Part shown: positions 41,759 through 50,892 of the stretch, in pieces | How positions within the stretch are numbered: position 1 is the stretch's first letter | Layout: every line of letters starts with the position of its first letter | Assembly (NCBI RefSeq): GCF_030269485.1 | Contig: NZ_BSTL01000038.1 | Span: 1-64,000, forward strand | DNA length: 64,000 bases | Source: Actinoplanes sp. NBRC 103695 | GTDB taxonomy: Bacteria; Actinomycetota; Actinomycetes; Mycobacteriales; Micromonosporaceae | Direction: 5' to 3' | Program-made: the position numbers and the translations under genes | Notes under the pieces: generated by a model | Database searches by the model: none | What the model was told of the DNA's origin: nothing | What the model saw: only the letters and a program-made list of their open reading frames with translations

Positions 41759-42802
41759 TCAGAACCCGAGCTTGGCGTACTGGCTCGCGTTCTCCTTGGT
41801 GATCGTCTCCGAAGCCAGCGTGATCTGCTTGGGAACCTGCAGCTCGACCAGGTCCGACATGCCCTTGTTCTGCCCGATCAGGCGAGCCAGCGAGATCGCC
41901 GAGGAAGCCATCGACGGGCTGTAGGTGACGGTCGCCTTGAGCACGCTGTCGTCCTTGACGATCGCGTCGATCGCGGCCTTCGAGCCCGCGCCGCCGACCA
42001 TGAAGAACTCCTTGCGGTTGGCCTGCGTGATCGCGGCCAGCACGCCGATGCCCTGGTCGTCGTCGTGGTTCCAGAGGGCGTCCATCTTCGGCAGCGCCTG
42101 GAGCAGGCCGGCCGCCTCACGCTGGCCGCTGTCCGCGGTGAATTCGGCCGCACGGCGGTTCGCCACCCGGAAACCGTTCGCGGCGAGCGCGTCCTTGAAG
42201 CCCTTCGACCGGTCCTGGGTCAGCGGGAGAGCGTCGATGCCGGCGATCTCGCCGATGATCGGGGCGGTGACGCCCTTGGACTTCATCTGCGCGGCGATGT
42301 AGTTGCCCGCGGCCACCCCCATGCCGTAGTTGTCGCCCTTGATCAGCAGGCGGTAGGCGAGGGCGTCGGGGAACTCGCGGTCCAGGTTGATCACCGGGAT
42401 GCCGGCCTTCGTCGCCTCCAGCGCGGAGGAGTTCAGCTCCTTGCCGTCGTGCGGCAGGATCACGATCACGGTCGGCTTCTGCGAGATCAGCGTGGCCAGC
42501 GACCCCCGCTGGGCGGCCGCGTCGGCGCCGGCCTCGACCGACTTCAGCTCCACGTCCTTGTACGCCCCGGCCTGCGCCTTGGCGTTGTTCGTGATGGCCG
42601 CGATCCAGCCGTGGTCGGCAGCCGGCGCGGAGAAGCCGATGACGACCTTCTCGCCGGGCGCCGCGTTCGGGTTCGCCTCCTCGTTGCTGGCGTTGATCTG
42701 GGTGTTGTTCTCGGGCTCGTTGCTGGTGCAGGCGGTGAGGAGGGCGCCGGCGCCGACCGCGGCGCCGCCGAAGAGGATGCGGCGGCGAGAGAAGTTCGAC
42801 AT
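41759..42802 (-). CDS. Sugar ABC transporter substrate-binding lipoprotein
   Basis: 347 residues. FSRRRILFGGAAVGAGALLTAC is a signal sequence with a twin-arginine-like RRR and a lipobox LTAC (lipid attachment at Cys25). The mature part is the RbsB/XylF periplasmic fold: VVIGFSAPAADHGWIAAITNNAKAQA, LPHDGKELNSSALEATKAGIPVINLDREF, and DALWNHDDDQGIGVLAAI. Family members bind ribose, inositol or autoinducer-2. It sits between the permease (70 bases upstream) and the dehydrogenase. Ligand undetermined. Confidence 0.88.
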   Translation of the reverse strand: MSNFSRRRILFGGAAVGAGALLTACTSNEPENNTQINASNEEANPNAAPGEKVVIGFSAPAADHGWIAAITNNAKAQAGAYKDVELKSVEAGADAAAQRGSLATLISQKPTVIVILPHDGKELNSSALEATKAGIPVINLDREFPDALAYRLLIKGDNYGMGVAAGNYIAAQMKSKGVTAPIIGEIAGIDALPLTQDRSKGFKDALAANGFRVANRRAAEFTADSGQREAAGLLQALPKMDALWNHDDDQGIGVLAAITQANRKEFFMVGGAGSKAAIDAIVKDDSVLKATVTYSPSMASSAISLARLIGQNKGMSDLVELQVPKQITLASETITKENASQYAKLGF

Positions 42803-42871
42803 GTTTTCTCCAGGGGTGACCTGGCGGCCGTTCCCGGTCGCCTGATTTTAGGGGTGAGGAGGGTGAAAGTT

Positions 42872-43927
42872 TCAGCTCTTGGTGCGTCCCAGGAGGTGGG
42901 TGAGCGATTTGTACCGGAACTGCTGGACCAGTACGGCCGCGACGATGATGCCGCCCTTGACCATGTTCTGGACCTCGGTGGGAAGGTTGTTGATCGCGAA
43001 CAGATTGGTGATGGTGCTGAACACCAGCACGCCGAAGAGCGCGCCGACGATGGTGCCGCGTCCGCCGCTGAGCAGCGTGCCGCCGATGATCGCCGCGGCG
43101 ATCGCGTCCAGTTCGTACAGGTTCGCCATGGCGGCCTGAGCGCTGGTCGCCTGGGACGTGAGCATGATCGCGCCGATCCCGCAGCAGAGGCCGGACAGGG
43201 CGTACAGCAGCACGGTGTGGAATTTGACGTTGATACCGGCGAGCCGGGCCGCCTCGGGGTTGCCGCCGATCGCCACCGTGCGCCGGCCGAAGGTGGTGCG
43301 GTTGAGCAGAACCCACCCGGCCGCCACCACGAGCGCGAGGATGATCACCAGCATCGGGATCCCGAGGATCTTGGTGGACGCGATGCTGTTGATCGTGTCG
43401 TTCGCCGACACCTGAGTCTGCTTGCCGGAGATCTGCGCGGCGAGACCCCGGGCGGCGACCATCATGGCGAGGGTCGCTATGAAGGGCACGAGTTTTCCGT
43501 ACGAGATCAGCACGCCGTTGATCAGCCCGACGACGACGCCGACCACGATGGCCGTGAAGATCATGCCGGCCGCGCCGTAGCCCTGAGTCGCCAGCGTGGT
43601 CGACCAGACCCCGGCGATGGCGACGATCGCGCCCACCGACAGGTCGATGCCGCCGCCGATGATCACGAAGGTCATGCCGACCGTGACCACGCCGATCGCC
43701 GACGCCTGCTGGAGGATCGTGAAGACGTTGTTGCTGACCCAGGTGGCGTCGCCGTAGAGGTCCGGCCGGGTGATGATGCCGATGATCGCCAGGATGATGA
43801 GGACGCCCACCAGGCCGAGGTTGCGCCGCATCGGCTCCGCGGCGTCACCCTTGAACCAGCTCTCGCGGGATTTGTTGTTCGGGGCGTCCGGCGCGGGCGC
43901 CGGCTTCGCCACCTGCGTGTCGGTCAT
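42872..43927 (-). CDS. Sugar ABC transporter permease (RbsC-like)
   Basis: 351 residues with about ten membrane spans. MTFVIIGGGIDLSVGAIVAIAGVWSTTLA is the signature GGIDLSVGA of BPD_transp_2/RbsC permeases; GINVKFHTVLLYALSGLCCGIGAIMLTSQATSAQ and GTLLSGGRGTIVGALFGVLVF are the following conserved loops that meet the ATPase. An N-terminal extension of ~35 residues (PAPAPDAPNNKSRESWFKG) is cytosolic. ATG 43927 is 86 bases from the ATPase stop, so the two are in one transcript. Confidence 0.9.
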   Translation of the reverse strand: MTDTQVAKPAPAPDAPNNKSRESWFKGDAAEPMRRNLGLVGVLIILAIIGIITRPDLYGDATWVSNNVFTILQQASAIGVVTVGMTFVIIGGGIDLSVGAIVAIAGVWSTTLATQGYGAAGMIFTAIVVGVVVGLINGVLISYGKLVPFIATLAMMVAARGLAAQISGKQTQVSANDTINSIASTKILGIPMLVIILALVVAAGWVLLNRTTFGRRTVAIGGNPEAARLAGINVKFHTVLLYALSGLCCGIGAIMLTSQATSAQAAMANLYELDAIAAAIIGGTLLSGGRGTIVGALFGVLVFSTITNLFAINNLPTEVQNMVKGGIIVAAVLVQQFRYKSLTHLLGRTKS

Positions 43928-44012
43928 GCTGCGCCTCCCTTTGGCATGCCCTTCTGGCCCTCGCGTGCGGCGCCGTCCGCAGGCGCCGGGTGGTGCCGCT
44001 CGGTGCAGGCGG

Positions 44013-45593
44013 TCATGCCAGCTCCCCCTCCAACAGCGACCCCGCCATCACGAGGTCGAGAACCGTGGCTTCGTCGAGGTCGCCGGCCGGCGCCTCGTGG
44101 ATCAGGTGGCCCTCGCGCATCACGAGGACCCGGTCGGACAGGCCCAGCACCTCGGGCACCTCGCTGGACACCAGCAGTACGCCGACACCGTTCGCGGCCA
44201 GGTCGTGGATCACCTGGTAGAGCTCCGCGCGGGCGCCGACGTCCACGCCCCGGGTCGGTTCGTCGAGCAGCAGCAGCTTGGTCCCGCCGATCAGCCAGCG
44301 GCCGACCACGACCTTCTGCTGGTTGCCGCCGGACAGCGTTCGCACGGCGCGGCCGGTGTCCCGGGGCCGCAGCTCGAGCGAGGCGGCGACCTTGTCGGCG
44401 GCCTTACGCTCGTCGCCGGTGTCGGTGAACCCGACCGTGGCGAACGTCGCGAACGACGACAACGTCATGTTCTTGTAGATCGGCTCGTCCAGCAGCAGCG
44501 CCTGGCTCTTGCGTTCCTCCGGCGCCATCCCGATGCCGGCCCGGACCGCGCCGCCCACGGTGGTGATCCGATGACCGTCCATGATCACCGTGCCGGCGTC
44601 CGCGGCGCGCGCGCCGAAGATCGTCTCCAGCAGCTCGGAGCGCCCGGACCCGACCAGGCCCGCGATGCCGACGATCTCGCCCTTGCGGACCGTGAGCGAG
44701 GCGTCGGCGAACTCGCCCTCCCGGGAGAGCCCCCGCACCTCCAGCAGCACCTCGGTGTCCTCCGGCGCGACCCGCGGCGGGAACACGTACTCGATGCTCC
44801 GGCCGGTCATCCGGTTGACCAGCTCGCGCGTCGGGGTGGTGCGCGCGGGCAGGTTCGCGGCGGTGGTGCGGCCGTCCTTGAGCACGGTCACCCGGTCGCC
44901 GATCTCGCGGATCTCCTCGAGCCGGTGCGAGATGTAGATGACCGCGATGCCCTGGGCGGTCAGCTCGCGGATGATCCGGAAGAGGTTGCCCACCTCGTCA
45001 TGAGCGAGCACGGCGCTGGGCTCGTCCATGACGATCAGCTTGGCGTCGTGCGAGAGCGCGCGGGCCATGCTGGCGATCTGCTTGCCGGCCGCGGGCAGGC
45101 TGCGGACCAGCCTGCGGGGCGGGATCTGCGGGTGCCCGAGCCGGGCCAGGATGTCCCGCGTACGCCGGGCCATCGCACCGCGGCGCACGAAGCCGAATCG
45201 CCTGTCCTCGTGGCCGAGAAACGTGTTCTCGGCGACGGACAGGTCGTCGACCAGGTCGAGCTCCTGGTAGATGGTGGCGATGCCGGCTTTCATCGCGGCC
45301 TGCGGGTTGGCCGGTGCGAACGGCTCGCCCTGCCACATGATGGTGCCCTCGTCGGCGGTGTGCACACCGGCCAGGGTCTTGATCAGGGTCGACTTCCCGG
45401 CGCCGTTCTGCCCGAGCAGGCAGTGCACCTCGCCGGCGCGCACCTGGAGCTGGACACCGTCCAGCGCGCGTACACCAGGGAAGATCTTGACCACATCGGT
45501 CAGTTCCAGCACCACAGGTGCTTCCGCGGCCGCGGGCGTTTCACTCGCCACCTGGTCCTCCACCTCACCGTCTCGTGGCTGCGGGGCGCTCAT
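44013..45593 (-). CDS. Sugar ABC transporter ATP-binding protein (RbsA-like, two ATPase domains)
   Basis: 526 residues, two fused ABC domains. Domain 1 (about 25-260): FPGVRALDGVQLQVRAGEVHCLLGQNGAGKSTLIK (Walker A), a degenerate signature SLPAAGKQ, then KLIVMDEPSAVLAHDEV. Domain 2 (about 290-520): a degenerate Walker A GLVGSGRSELLE, signature LSGGNQQKVVVGRWLIGG and LLLDEPTRGVDVGARAELY. One canonical and one degenerate site is normal for RbsA/MglA. It energises the RbsC-like permease. ATG 45593; the gene follows the ROK regulator by 28 bases. Confidence 0.92.
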   Translation of the reverse strand: MSAPQPRDGEVEDQVASETPAAAEAPVVLELTDVVKIFPGVRALDGVQLQVRAGEVHCLLGQNGAGKSTLIKTLAGVHTADEGTIMWQGEPFAPANPQAAMKAGIATIYQELDLVDDLSVAENTFLGHEDRRFGFVRRGAMARRTRDILARLGHPQIPPRRLVRSLPAAGKQIASMARALSHDAKLIVMDEPSAVLAHDEVGNLFRIIRELTAQGIAVIYISHRLEEIREIGDRVTVLKDGRTTAANLPARTTPTRELVNRMTGRSIEYVFPPRVAPEDTEVLLEVRGLSREGEFADASLTVRKGEIVGIAGLVGSGRSELLETIFGARAADAGTVIMDGHRITTVGGAVRAGIGMAPEERKSQALLLDEPIYKNMTLSSFATFATVGFTDTGDERKAADKVAASLELRPRDTGRAVRTLSGGNQQKVVVGRWLIGGTKLLLLDEPTRGVDVGARAELYQVIHDLAANGVGVLLVSSEVPEVLGLSDRVLVMREGHLIHEAPAGDLDEATVLDLVMAGSLLEGELA

Positions 45594-45636
45594 GACGCCT
45601 GCTCTCGCACTGCCGGGGTCGTCATGACGCCTGCTC
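45591..45636. repeat. Short direct repeat at the ROK/ATPase junction
   Basis: CATGACGCCTGCTC occurs at 45591-45604 (over the ATPase start codon) and 45623-45636 (over the ROK stop), 32 bases apart; a weaker TGACGCCTGCTCGA follows near 45672. Looks like a small local duplication. Confidence 0.6.
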
Positions 45637-46800
45637 GAAGCAGGTGTCGCTGGCGAGCACGGCGGCGCCGGTGACGCCTGCTCGACTGCCCAGTTCGCTT
45701 AAAACGACGGGCAGGTTGCCGGTGGCCAGCGGCAGCGAACGCCGGTAGACCACGCTGCGGATCTCGGCCAGCAGGATGTGCCCGAGCAGCGCCAACCCGC
45801 CCCCGATGACGATCATCGACGGATTGGCGAAACTCACCAGCGTCGCCAGCACCGAGCCGACCCGGCGCCCGCCGTCGCGGATCAGCCGGATGCACGTCAC
45901 GTCGCCCTCGGCGGCACCCTCGGCGACATCTCGCGCGCCCAGCTCACCGTTGGCCGCGAGCCTCTCGGCCAGCGACGGCGACTCCCCGCTGCGGGCCGCG
46001 GCGATGGCGTCCCGGGACAGCGCCGAGCCGCTGAACAGCGCCTCCAGGCAGCCGGTGTTGCCGCACGAGCAGATCGGCCCGTGCGAGTCGACCTGGATGT
46101 GCCCGATGTCGCCGGCGCAGCCGTCCACCCCGCGGTAGACGTCGCCGGCGAGGTGTATCCCGCAGCCGATGCCCGTGCCGATCTTGACGAAGAGGAAGTC
46201 GTCGACGGAGTGCGCGACCCCGCCGTGCCGCTCCCCGATCGCCATGATGTTGACGTCGTTGTCCACCACCGCCGGGCAGCCGTGCTCGCGGGCCAGCACC
46301 TCGCGCACCGGGTAGCGGTCCCAGCCGGGCATGATCGGCGGCGACACCGGCACGCCGTCGCGGTAGCTGACCGGGCCGGGCACGCCGATCCCGACGGCGT
46401 CGAGCTTGTCGAACGCACCGTCCGTGCGAGCCTTGGCGAGCAGCTCGCTGACCCGGTGCAGTATCACTTTCGGTCCCTGCCTGATGTCGGCGGTCTCGCG
46501 GTATGCCGCGACCGGCTCCAGGCGCCCGTTGGTGACCTCGATGTCGATGGAGCTGGCGCCCAGGTCGACCGCCGCGAACCGCAGCCTCGGGTGCAACTCG
46601 ACCAGGGTGGAACGCCGGCCGCCACGGGACGCGGCCATGCCCGCCTCCGCGATGAGTCCCGCCGCGACGAGTCGCTCCACCTCGGCGAGCAGACGGGGGC
46701 GGGTCAGCTCCAGCCGGTCGCCCAGCTCGGCGCGGGACACCGGGCCCTCGTCGCGCAACAGGCGAAGCACCCGATGGTGGGGGGCGTCGGCAACGTGCAC
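45622..46800 (-). CDS. ROK-family transcriptional regulator/sugar kinase-like
   Basis: 392 residues. Residues about 8-70 form a winged helix (HHRVLRLLRDEGPVSRAELGDRLELTRPRLLAEVERLVAAGL), then the ROK actin-like fold: AAVDLGASSIDIEVTNGRLEP, GVGVPGPVSYRDG, and GCGIHLAGDVYRGVDGCAGDIGHIQVD followed by the zinc site CSCGNTGCLEAL. This is the NagC/XylR type: a sugar sensor that represses adjacent uptake genes. ATG 46800. As first gene before the ABC operon on the same strand it probably controls that operon and itself. Confidence 0.9.
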   Translation of the reverse strand: MHVADAPHHRVLRLLRDEGPVSRAELGDRLELTRPRLLAEVERLVAAGLIAEAGMAASRGGRRSTLVELHPRLRFAAVDLGASSIDIEVTNGRLEPVAAYRETADIRQGPKVILHRVSELLAKARTDGAFDKLDAVGIGVPGPVSYRDGVPVSPPIMPGWDRYPVREVLAREHGCPAVVDNDVNIMAIGERHGGVAHSVDDFLFVKIGTGIGCGIHLAGDVYRGVDGCAGDIGHIQVDSHGPICSCGNTGCLEALFSGSALSRDAIAAARSGESPSLAERLAANGELGARDVAEGAAEGDVTCIRLIRDGGRRVGSVLATLVSFANPSMIVIGGGLALLGHILLAEIRSVVYRRSLPLATGNLPVVLSELGSRAGVTGAAVLASDTCFEQAS

Positions 46801-47136
46801 GGGTACCTCCGGCAGGGGTTCACAGCCACGAAACGATGCTGTGTCGTGCCGGTCACACTAGGCCCCTTCCGCCGCTCCAGTCCATACCTTCCAGAAGATC
46901 TCTACCAACTTTTGTTTTCCACATCAAAAGTCCGCGGACCCTCCCCCATTTGGTTTTGCAACCCCTCCGATCAGCGGAAACACACCCTCCACGCCACCTA
47001 CGGCGATGGCCCGGAAGTACGCAAAGAAGATCGTTCCGGAACTGAGCGTTGATGATCAACGGCACGACGAAGGCGGCCGCCCCCACTCGGGACGACCGCC
47101 TTTCGCCAAGCGCCTCCGCCTGGAGGAGGCAAGTTT
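46801..47136. other. Intergenic region with a hairpin
   Basis: 336 bases upstream of the ROK gene, including its promoter, and downstream of the YihY-like gene. AAGGCGG (47070-47076) and CCGCCTT (47096-47102) form a 7-bp stem about 35 bases behind the YihY stop, a probable terminator. An ATG-initiated frame 46853-47086 on the minus strand is likely spurious; its composition is unlike a gene. Confidence 0.5.
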
Positions 47137-48240
47137 CTACTCGGATGCGAGGCCCTTCTCGCTACCCTTCTTCAGTTTCCGGTCGTCCCGGAGCTCCAGG
47201 AACGGCTCCTCGTCGGCCGGGTGACCCGCCGCGATCGCGCGTCCGCGCTCCAGTTCGGCGTCCAGTTCCGCGCCCAGCAGGATGGCCTGGTTCGAGATCC
47301 AGAGCCACACCAGGAACGCGATCGCGCCGCCCAGCGTGCCGTACGTCTTGTTGTAGTCGGCGAAGTTCGCCAGGTAGATCGCGAACGCCGCGGAGGCCGC
47401 CACCCACAGCACGACGGCGAAGATGCCGCCCGGGCTGACCCAGCGGAAGCCGCCGGTCTTCGCGTTCGGCGACGCCCAGTACAGGATCGAGAACATCAGG
47501 CTGACCAGGATCACCAGCACCGGCCACTTGACGATGCTCCAGACCAGCACCGCCTGGTCGCCCAGCCCGATCCGGTCGCCGACCGCCGACGCCAGGTCAC
47601 CGGTGAAGATCACGATGACCGCGGAGGCGACCAGCATCACGCCGATGGCCGCGGTGACGCCCAGCCGGATCGGCAGGGTCTTCCAGATCGGCCGGCCCTC
47701 CGGCACGTCGTAGACGGCGTTGGAGGCGCGCATGAACGCGGCGACGTAACCGGACGCCGACCAGAAGGCCAGTGCGATACCGAGGATCGCCGCCAGGCCC
47801 GCCGTCTTCGGGTCGCTCACCTGGCCGAGCACGGTGTTCACCAGTTTCTGGATGTCCGCGTTCGGCACGACCTCCTTGACCGTCGACGTCACGGTCGCCT
47901 TGCCGTCGCTGCCGACCAGCCCGAGCACCGAGATCAGCGCGATCACGGCCGGGAAGATGGACAGGATGCCGTAGTAGGTCAGCGCGGCGGCCCAGTCCGA
48001 GACGTTGTCCTGCGAGTACTGCTTGAAGGTCCGCTTGACCGCCGCGAAGACACCCTTGCCGTGCAGCTGGGTGGGCGTGTCCGGGCCCGCGTCCGGTCCG
48101 GGCGGGTTGCCGACCTCGAAGCTGTCGTCACCGGTCCGGGTGGTGGCCACATCCCGCTCACCGGCCTTGCGACCCTCGCGCTCGGTGTCGTCGGACTCGT
48201 CCACCGCCGGCTCCTTGTCGTGACGGCCTAGCAGTTTCAT
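47137..48240 (-). CDS. YihY/UPF0761 membrane protein
   Basis: 367 residues. About 75 charged N-terminal residues precede six or seven membrane spans. KRTFKQYSQDNVSDWAAALTYYGILSIFPAVIALISVLGLVG is the family signature (formerly RNase BN), ASGYVAAFMRASNAVYDVPEGRPIWKTLPIRL and NFADYNKTYGTLGGAIAFLVWLWISNQAILLGAELDAELER complete it. The true role is unsettled. Lone gene; it ends with a Lys-rich tail. ATG 48240. Confidence 0.88.
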   Translation of the reverse strand: MKLLGRHDKEPAVDESDDTEREGRKAGERDVATTRTGDDSFEVGNPPGPDAGPDTPTQLHGKGVFAAVKRTFKQYSQDNVSDWAAALTYYGILSIFPAVIALISVLGLVGSDGKATVTSTVKEVVPNADIQKLVNTVLGQVSDPKTAGLAAILGIALAFWSASGYVAAFMRASNAVYDVPEGRPIWKTLPIRLGVTAAIGVMLVASAVIVIFTGDLASAVGDRIGLGDQAVLVWSIVKWPVLVILVSLMFSILYWASPNAKTGGFRWVSPGGIFAVVLWVAASAAFAIYLANFADYNKTYGTLGGAIAFLVWLWISNQAILLGAELDAELERGRAIAAGHPADEEPFLELRDDRKLKKGSEKGLASE

Positions 48241-48342
48241 CGCGGTTCCTTCCGCCCAGGGATCGCTTCAGCTCTCCTGGAGGGATGCCCCCCGGGTCGC
48301 GCGTCTAACCCATCGACATGGAGCGTTACCCGAGGTCAGCGA

Positions 48343-49152
48343 TCACTTGAGGAGCAGGCGCCCCATCCGCCGGCCCGCCACGGTCACCCCGCCGACGAAA
48401 AGGATCAGCAGGTAGAACACGTCCAGAAGCTGGACCCAGCTCCAGGTGCCGATGCTGATCCCCCGGATCAGGTGGACCGAGCGGTACAGCGGCGTCACCT
48501 CGACCAGCCAGCGCAGCACCACCGGGTACGACTCGGCGGGCACGAACGTGCCGGAGAAGAGGAACAGCGCGAACTGCGCCGAGGACATCAGGTCGAAGTC
48601 CTGCCAGCTGCGCATGAACGTGGTCATCGCCAGCCCGACGCCGCCGAAGGCGAAGCCCACCAGGACCGCGGCCAGGAACGCGATCACCGCGCGGCCGGCC
48701 GATGTCAGGTCCATCGCGACCATGATCACGCAGAAGGCGGCGGCGTAGACACTGCCCCGGACCATCGCCCAGGACAGCTCGCCGAACGCTATCTCCATCG
48801 GCCGCAACGGGGTGGCCAGGATCCCGTCGTACAGCCGCATGAACTTCATCTTCCCGAAGAAGTTGAAGGTCGTCTCGGACAGCGCCCCGGTCATCGCGGA
48901 CGACGCGAGCAAGGCCGGCGCCACGAACACGGCGTAGGCTACCGACCGGCCGCCGGGCAGCGGGATGTCACCCACCAGGGCGCCCACCCCGACACCGATG
49001 GACAGCAGGTAGAAGACCGGCTCGAACAGCCCGGTGGCGACCACGATCCAGTACGCGCCGCGGAGCGCCGAGACGTTGCGCTCCACCATCGACAACGCCC
49101 GGCCCGCGGACCCGCCCGAGGCGAAGAGTCGCGGCAGTGCCAGTGTGACCAT
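48343..49152 (-). CDS. ABC-2 type permease, second subunit
   Basis: 269 residues with six membrane spans. It starts MVTLALPRLFASGGSAGRALSMVERNVSALRGAYWIVVATGLFEPVFYLLSIGVGVGALVG, the ABC2_membrane N-terminal pattern; FNFFGKMKFMRLYDGILATPLRPMEIAFGEL is the amphipathic coupling loop. RYALP-like ends match DrrB/NodJ family exporters. It is 12 bases behind the other permease and may form a heterodimer with it. Exported substrate is unknown. Confidence 0.85.
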   Translation of the reverse strand: MVTLALPRLFASGGSAGRALSMVERNVSALRGAYWIVVATGLFEPVFYLLSIGVGVGALVGDIPLPGGRSVAYAVFVAPALLASSAMTGALSETTFNFFGKMKFMRLYDGILATPLRPMEIAFGELSWAMVRGSVYAAAFCVIMVAMDLTSAGRAVIAFLAAVLVGFAFGGVGLAMTTFMRSWQDFDLMSSAQFALFLFSGTFVPAESYPVVLRWLVEVTPLYRSVHLIRGISIGTWSWVQLLDVFYLLILFVGGVTVAGRRMGRLLLK

Positions 49153-49164
49153 CAGACGTCCCCC

Positions 49165-49920
49165 TCAGACCACGAGCCGGCGGCGGAACCGATGCCGGGC
49201 CAGCACCCAGCCGCCGCCGATCCAGGCGGCCAGCACGAGCAGATGCGCGGCGACCGGCAACTGCGGGGCGAGGCCCAGCGTGGCCAGCCGGGCCAGCTCG
49301 ACGCCGTGCCACAGCGGCAGCGCGTAGGCCAGCCCGACCAGCACGTCGGGCATCTGGTCGATCGGGAAGAACACCCCGGAGAACAGCGACATCGGAAGCA
49401 TCCCCAGCCGCATCAGGATGGACAGATAGCCCTCGGACCGGATCGTCGCCGAGTACGCGAAGGTCGGCGCCGCCACCGCCAGCCCGACCAGCGCCACGAT
49501 CGGCAGCACCGCGAGCGACCACCACGAGTGCAGCGCGCCGAAGGCCGCCGCCACGAGCAGGAACGCCGACACGGTGGTGAGCACCCGGAACACCACGAAG
49601 GCGAGGTGGCCGTCGAGGATGTCGGAGATCCGCAACGGGGCCGCGGCGTGACCGAAGTAGGTGCGCCGCCACTCGAAGCCGCCCAGCACCGGCCAGGTCG
49701 CCTCGCCGATCCCGACCTGCATGGCCGTCGACGCGATCAGGCCCGGCACCAGCCAGTCCAGGTAGGGCACCCCGTCGACACCGTCGACGTAGGCACCCAC
49801 GCCCAGCCCGAAACCGAGCACGGTGAGCAGCGGCAGCAGGAACGAGGACAGGGCGCTCCCCCGCCAGACGCGGCGGTAGCTGACCAGGTGGTACTCCAGG
49901 ACGTAGGCCGTGGCGCGCAT
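49165..49920 (-). CDS. ABC-2 type permease, first subunit
   Basis: 251 residues, six spans. ATG 49920 (MRATAYVLEYHLVSYRRVWRGSALSSFLLPLLTVLGFGLGVG) overlaps the TGA of the ATPase gene (TGATG). VLGGFEWRRTYFGHAAAPLRISDILDGHLAFVVFRVLTT is the coupling loop, and RLGMLPMSLFSGVFFPIDQMPDVLV the conserved last-third signature of ABC-2 exporters. Paralogous to the following permease. Much longer open frames here are shadow. Confidence 0.85.
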   Translation of the reverse strand: MRATAYVLEYHLVSYRRVWRGSALSSFLLPLLTVLGFGLGVGAYVDGVDGVPYLDWLVPGLIASTAMQVGIGEATWPVLGGFEWRRTYFGHAAAPLRISDILDGHLAFVVFRVLTTVSAFLLVAAAFGALHSWWSLAVLPIVALVGLAVAAPTFAYSATIRSEGYLSILMRLGMLPMSLFSGVFFPIDQMPDVLVGLAYALPLWHGVELARLATLGLAPQLPVAAHLLVLAAWIGGGWVLARHRFRRRLVV

Positions 49921-50849
49921 CAGTCCACCAGGGTCCGGCCGGTCAGGTGCAGGAAGACGTCCTCCAGGCTGCTGCGCCGCACCAGCACGCTGGCCGGGCT
50001 CAGCGAGCGGCTCTGCACCTCGGCCACGGCGGCGTCGCCGTCCGGGACGTAGAGCAGGATGCGGTCGGGCAGCACCTCGACCCGCTCGCCCAGGCCCGCC
50101 AGCTTGTCGGCGTAGACCTCCTGCGACTCGGCGACGAACCGCAGCTCGACCACCTCGCGCGTGGAGTAACGCTCGATCAGCGACCGCGGCGAGCCCTCGG
50201 CCACGATCCGCCCGCCGTCCATCACCACCAACCGGTCGCACAGCTGCTCGGCCTCGTCCATGTAGTGCGTGGTCAGCACCAGCGTCACGCCCTGCTGCTT
50301 GAGCCGGAACAGCCGTTCCCACACCAGGTGCCGGGCCTGCGGGTCGAGGCCCGTCGTGGGCTCGTCGAGCAGCACCATCTCGGGCTCGTTCACCAGCGCG
50401 CGGGCGATCGTCAGCCGCCGTTTCATGCCGCCGGACAGCGGCTCGACCTTGCTGTCCGCCCGTTCCCGCAGCTGCACGAAGTCGAGCAGCTCGTCGGCGC
50501 GGCTGCGAGCCACCCGGCGCGGGACGCCGAAGAACCGGGCGTAGGTCGTCAGGTTTTCCCGCACGGTCAACTCGGGGTCCAGATTGTCCAGCTGTGGACA
50601 GACGCCCAGCCGGCCCCGGATCGCCGGGCCGTCCGTGCGCGGGTCGAGGCCCAGGATGCGCAGCTCGCCCTCGGTGGGCGGCGACACGCACCCGATCATG
50701 CGCATGGTCGAGCTCTTGCCTGCGCCGTTCGGACCCAGGAAGCCGAACGCCTCACCGCGGCGCACGTCGACGTCGATGCCGGCCACCGCGGTGAACTCAC
50801 CGAAGCGTTTGACCAGCCCCCGCGCGTGGATCAGCGATTCATCGGTCAC
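49920..50849 (-). CDS. ABC-2 exporter ATP-binding protein
   Basis: 309 residues. FGFLGPNGAGKSSTMRMIG is Walker A, EPLSGGMKRRLTIARALVNEPEMVLLDEPTTGLDPQARH the signature, Walker B and D-loop, and LTTHYMDEAEQLCDRLVVMDGGRIVAEGSP the H-loop. A C-terminal ~80-residue beta domain (VVELRFVAESQEVYADKLAGLGERVEVL) is typical of DrrA/NodI. It drives the two permeases that follow with start/stop overlap and 12-base spacing. Likely exports a lipid, polyketide or drug-like compound. Confidence 0.9.
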   Translation of the reverse strand: MTDESLIHARGLVKRFGEFTAVAGIDVDVRRGEAFGFLGPNGAGKSSTMRMIGCVSPPTEGELRILGLDPRTDGPAIRGRLGVCPQLDNLDPELTVRENLTTYARFFGVPRRVARSRADELLDFVQLRERADSKVEPLSGGMKRRLTIARALVNEPEMVLLDEPTTGLDPQARHLVWERLFRLKQQGVTLVLTTHYMDEAEQLCDRLVVMDGGRIVAEGSPRSLIERYSTREVVELRFVAESQEVYADKLAGLGERVEVLPDRILLYVPDGDAAVAEVQSRSLSPASVLVRRSSLEDVFLHLTGRTLVD

Positions 50850-50892
50850 ACCGGGAGACCCTAGAGGCCGGGTACGACAACTTCGACCGGTT

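Noticed and set aside
46853-47086. A 77-codon minus-strand frame upstream of the ROK gene
   Set aside because: No ribosome site, no family, and it covers the terminator hairpin and probable promoter.
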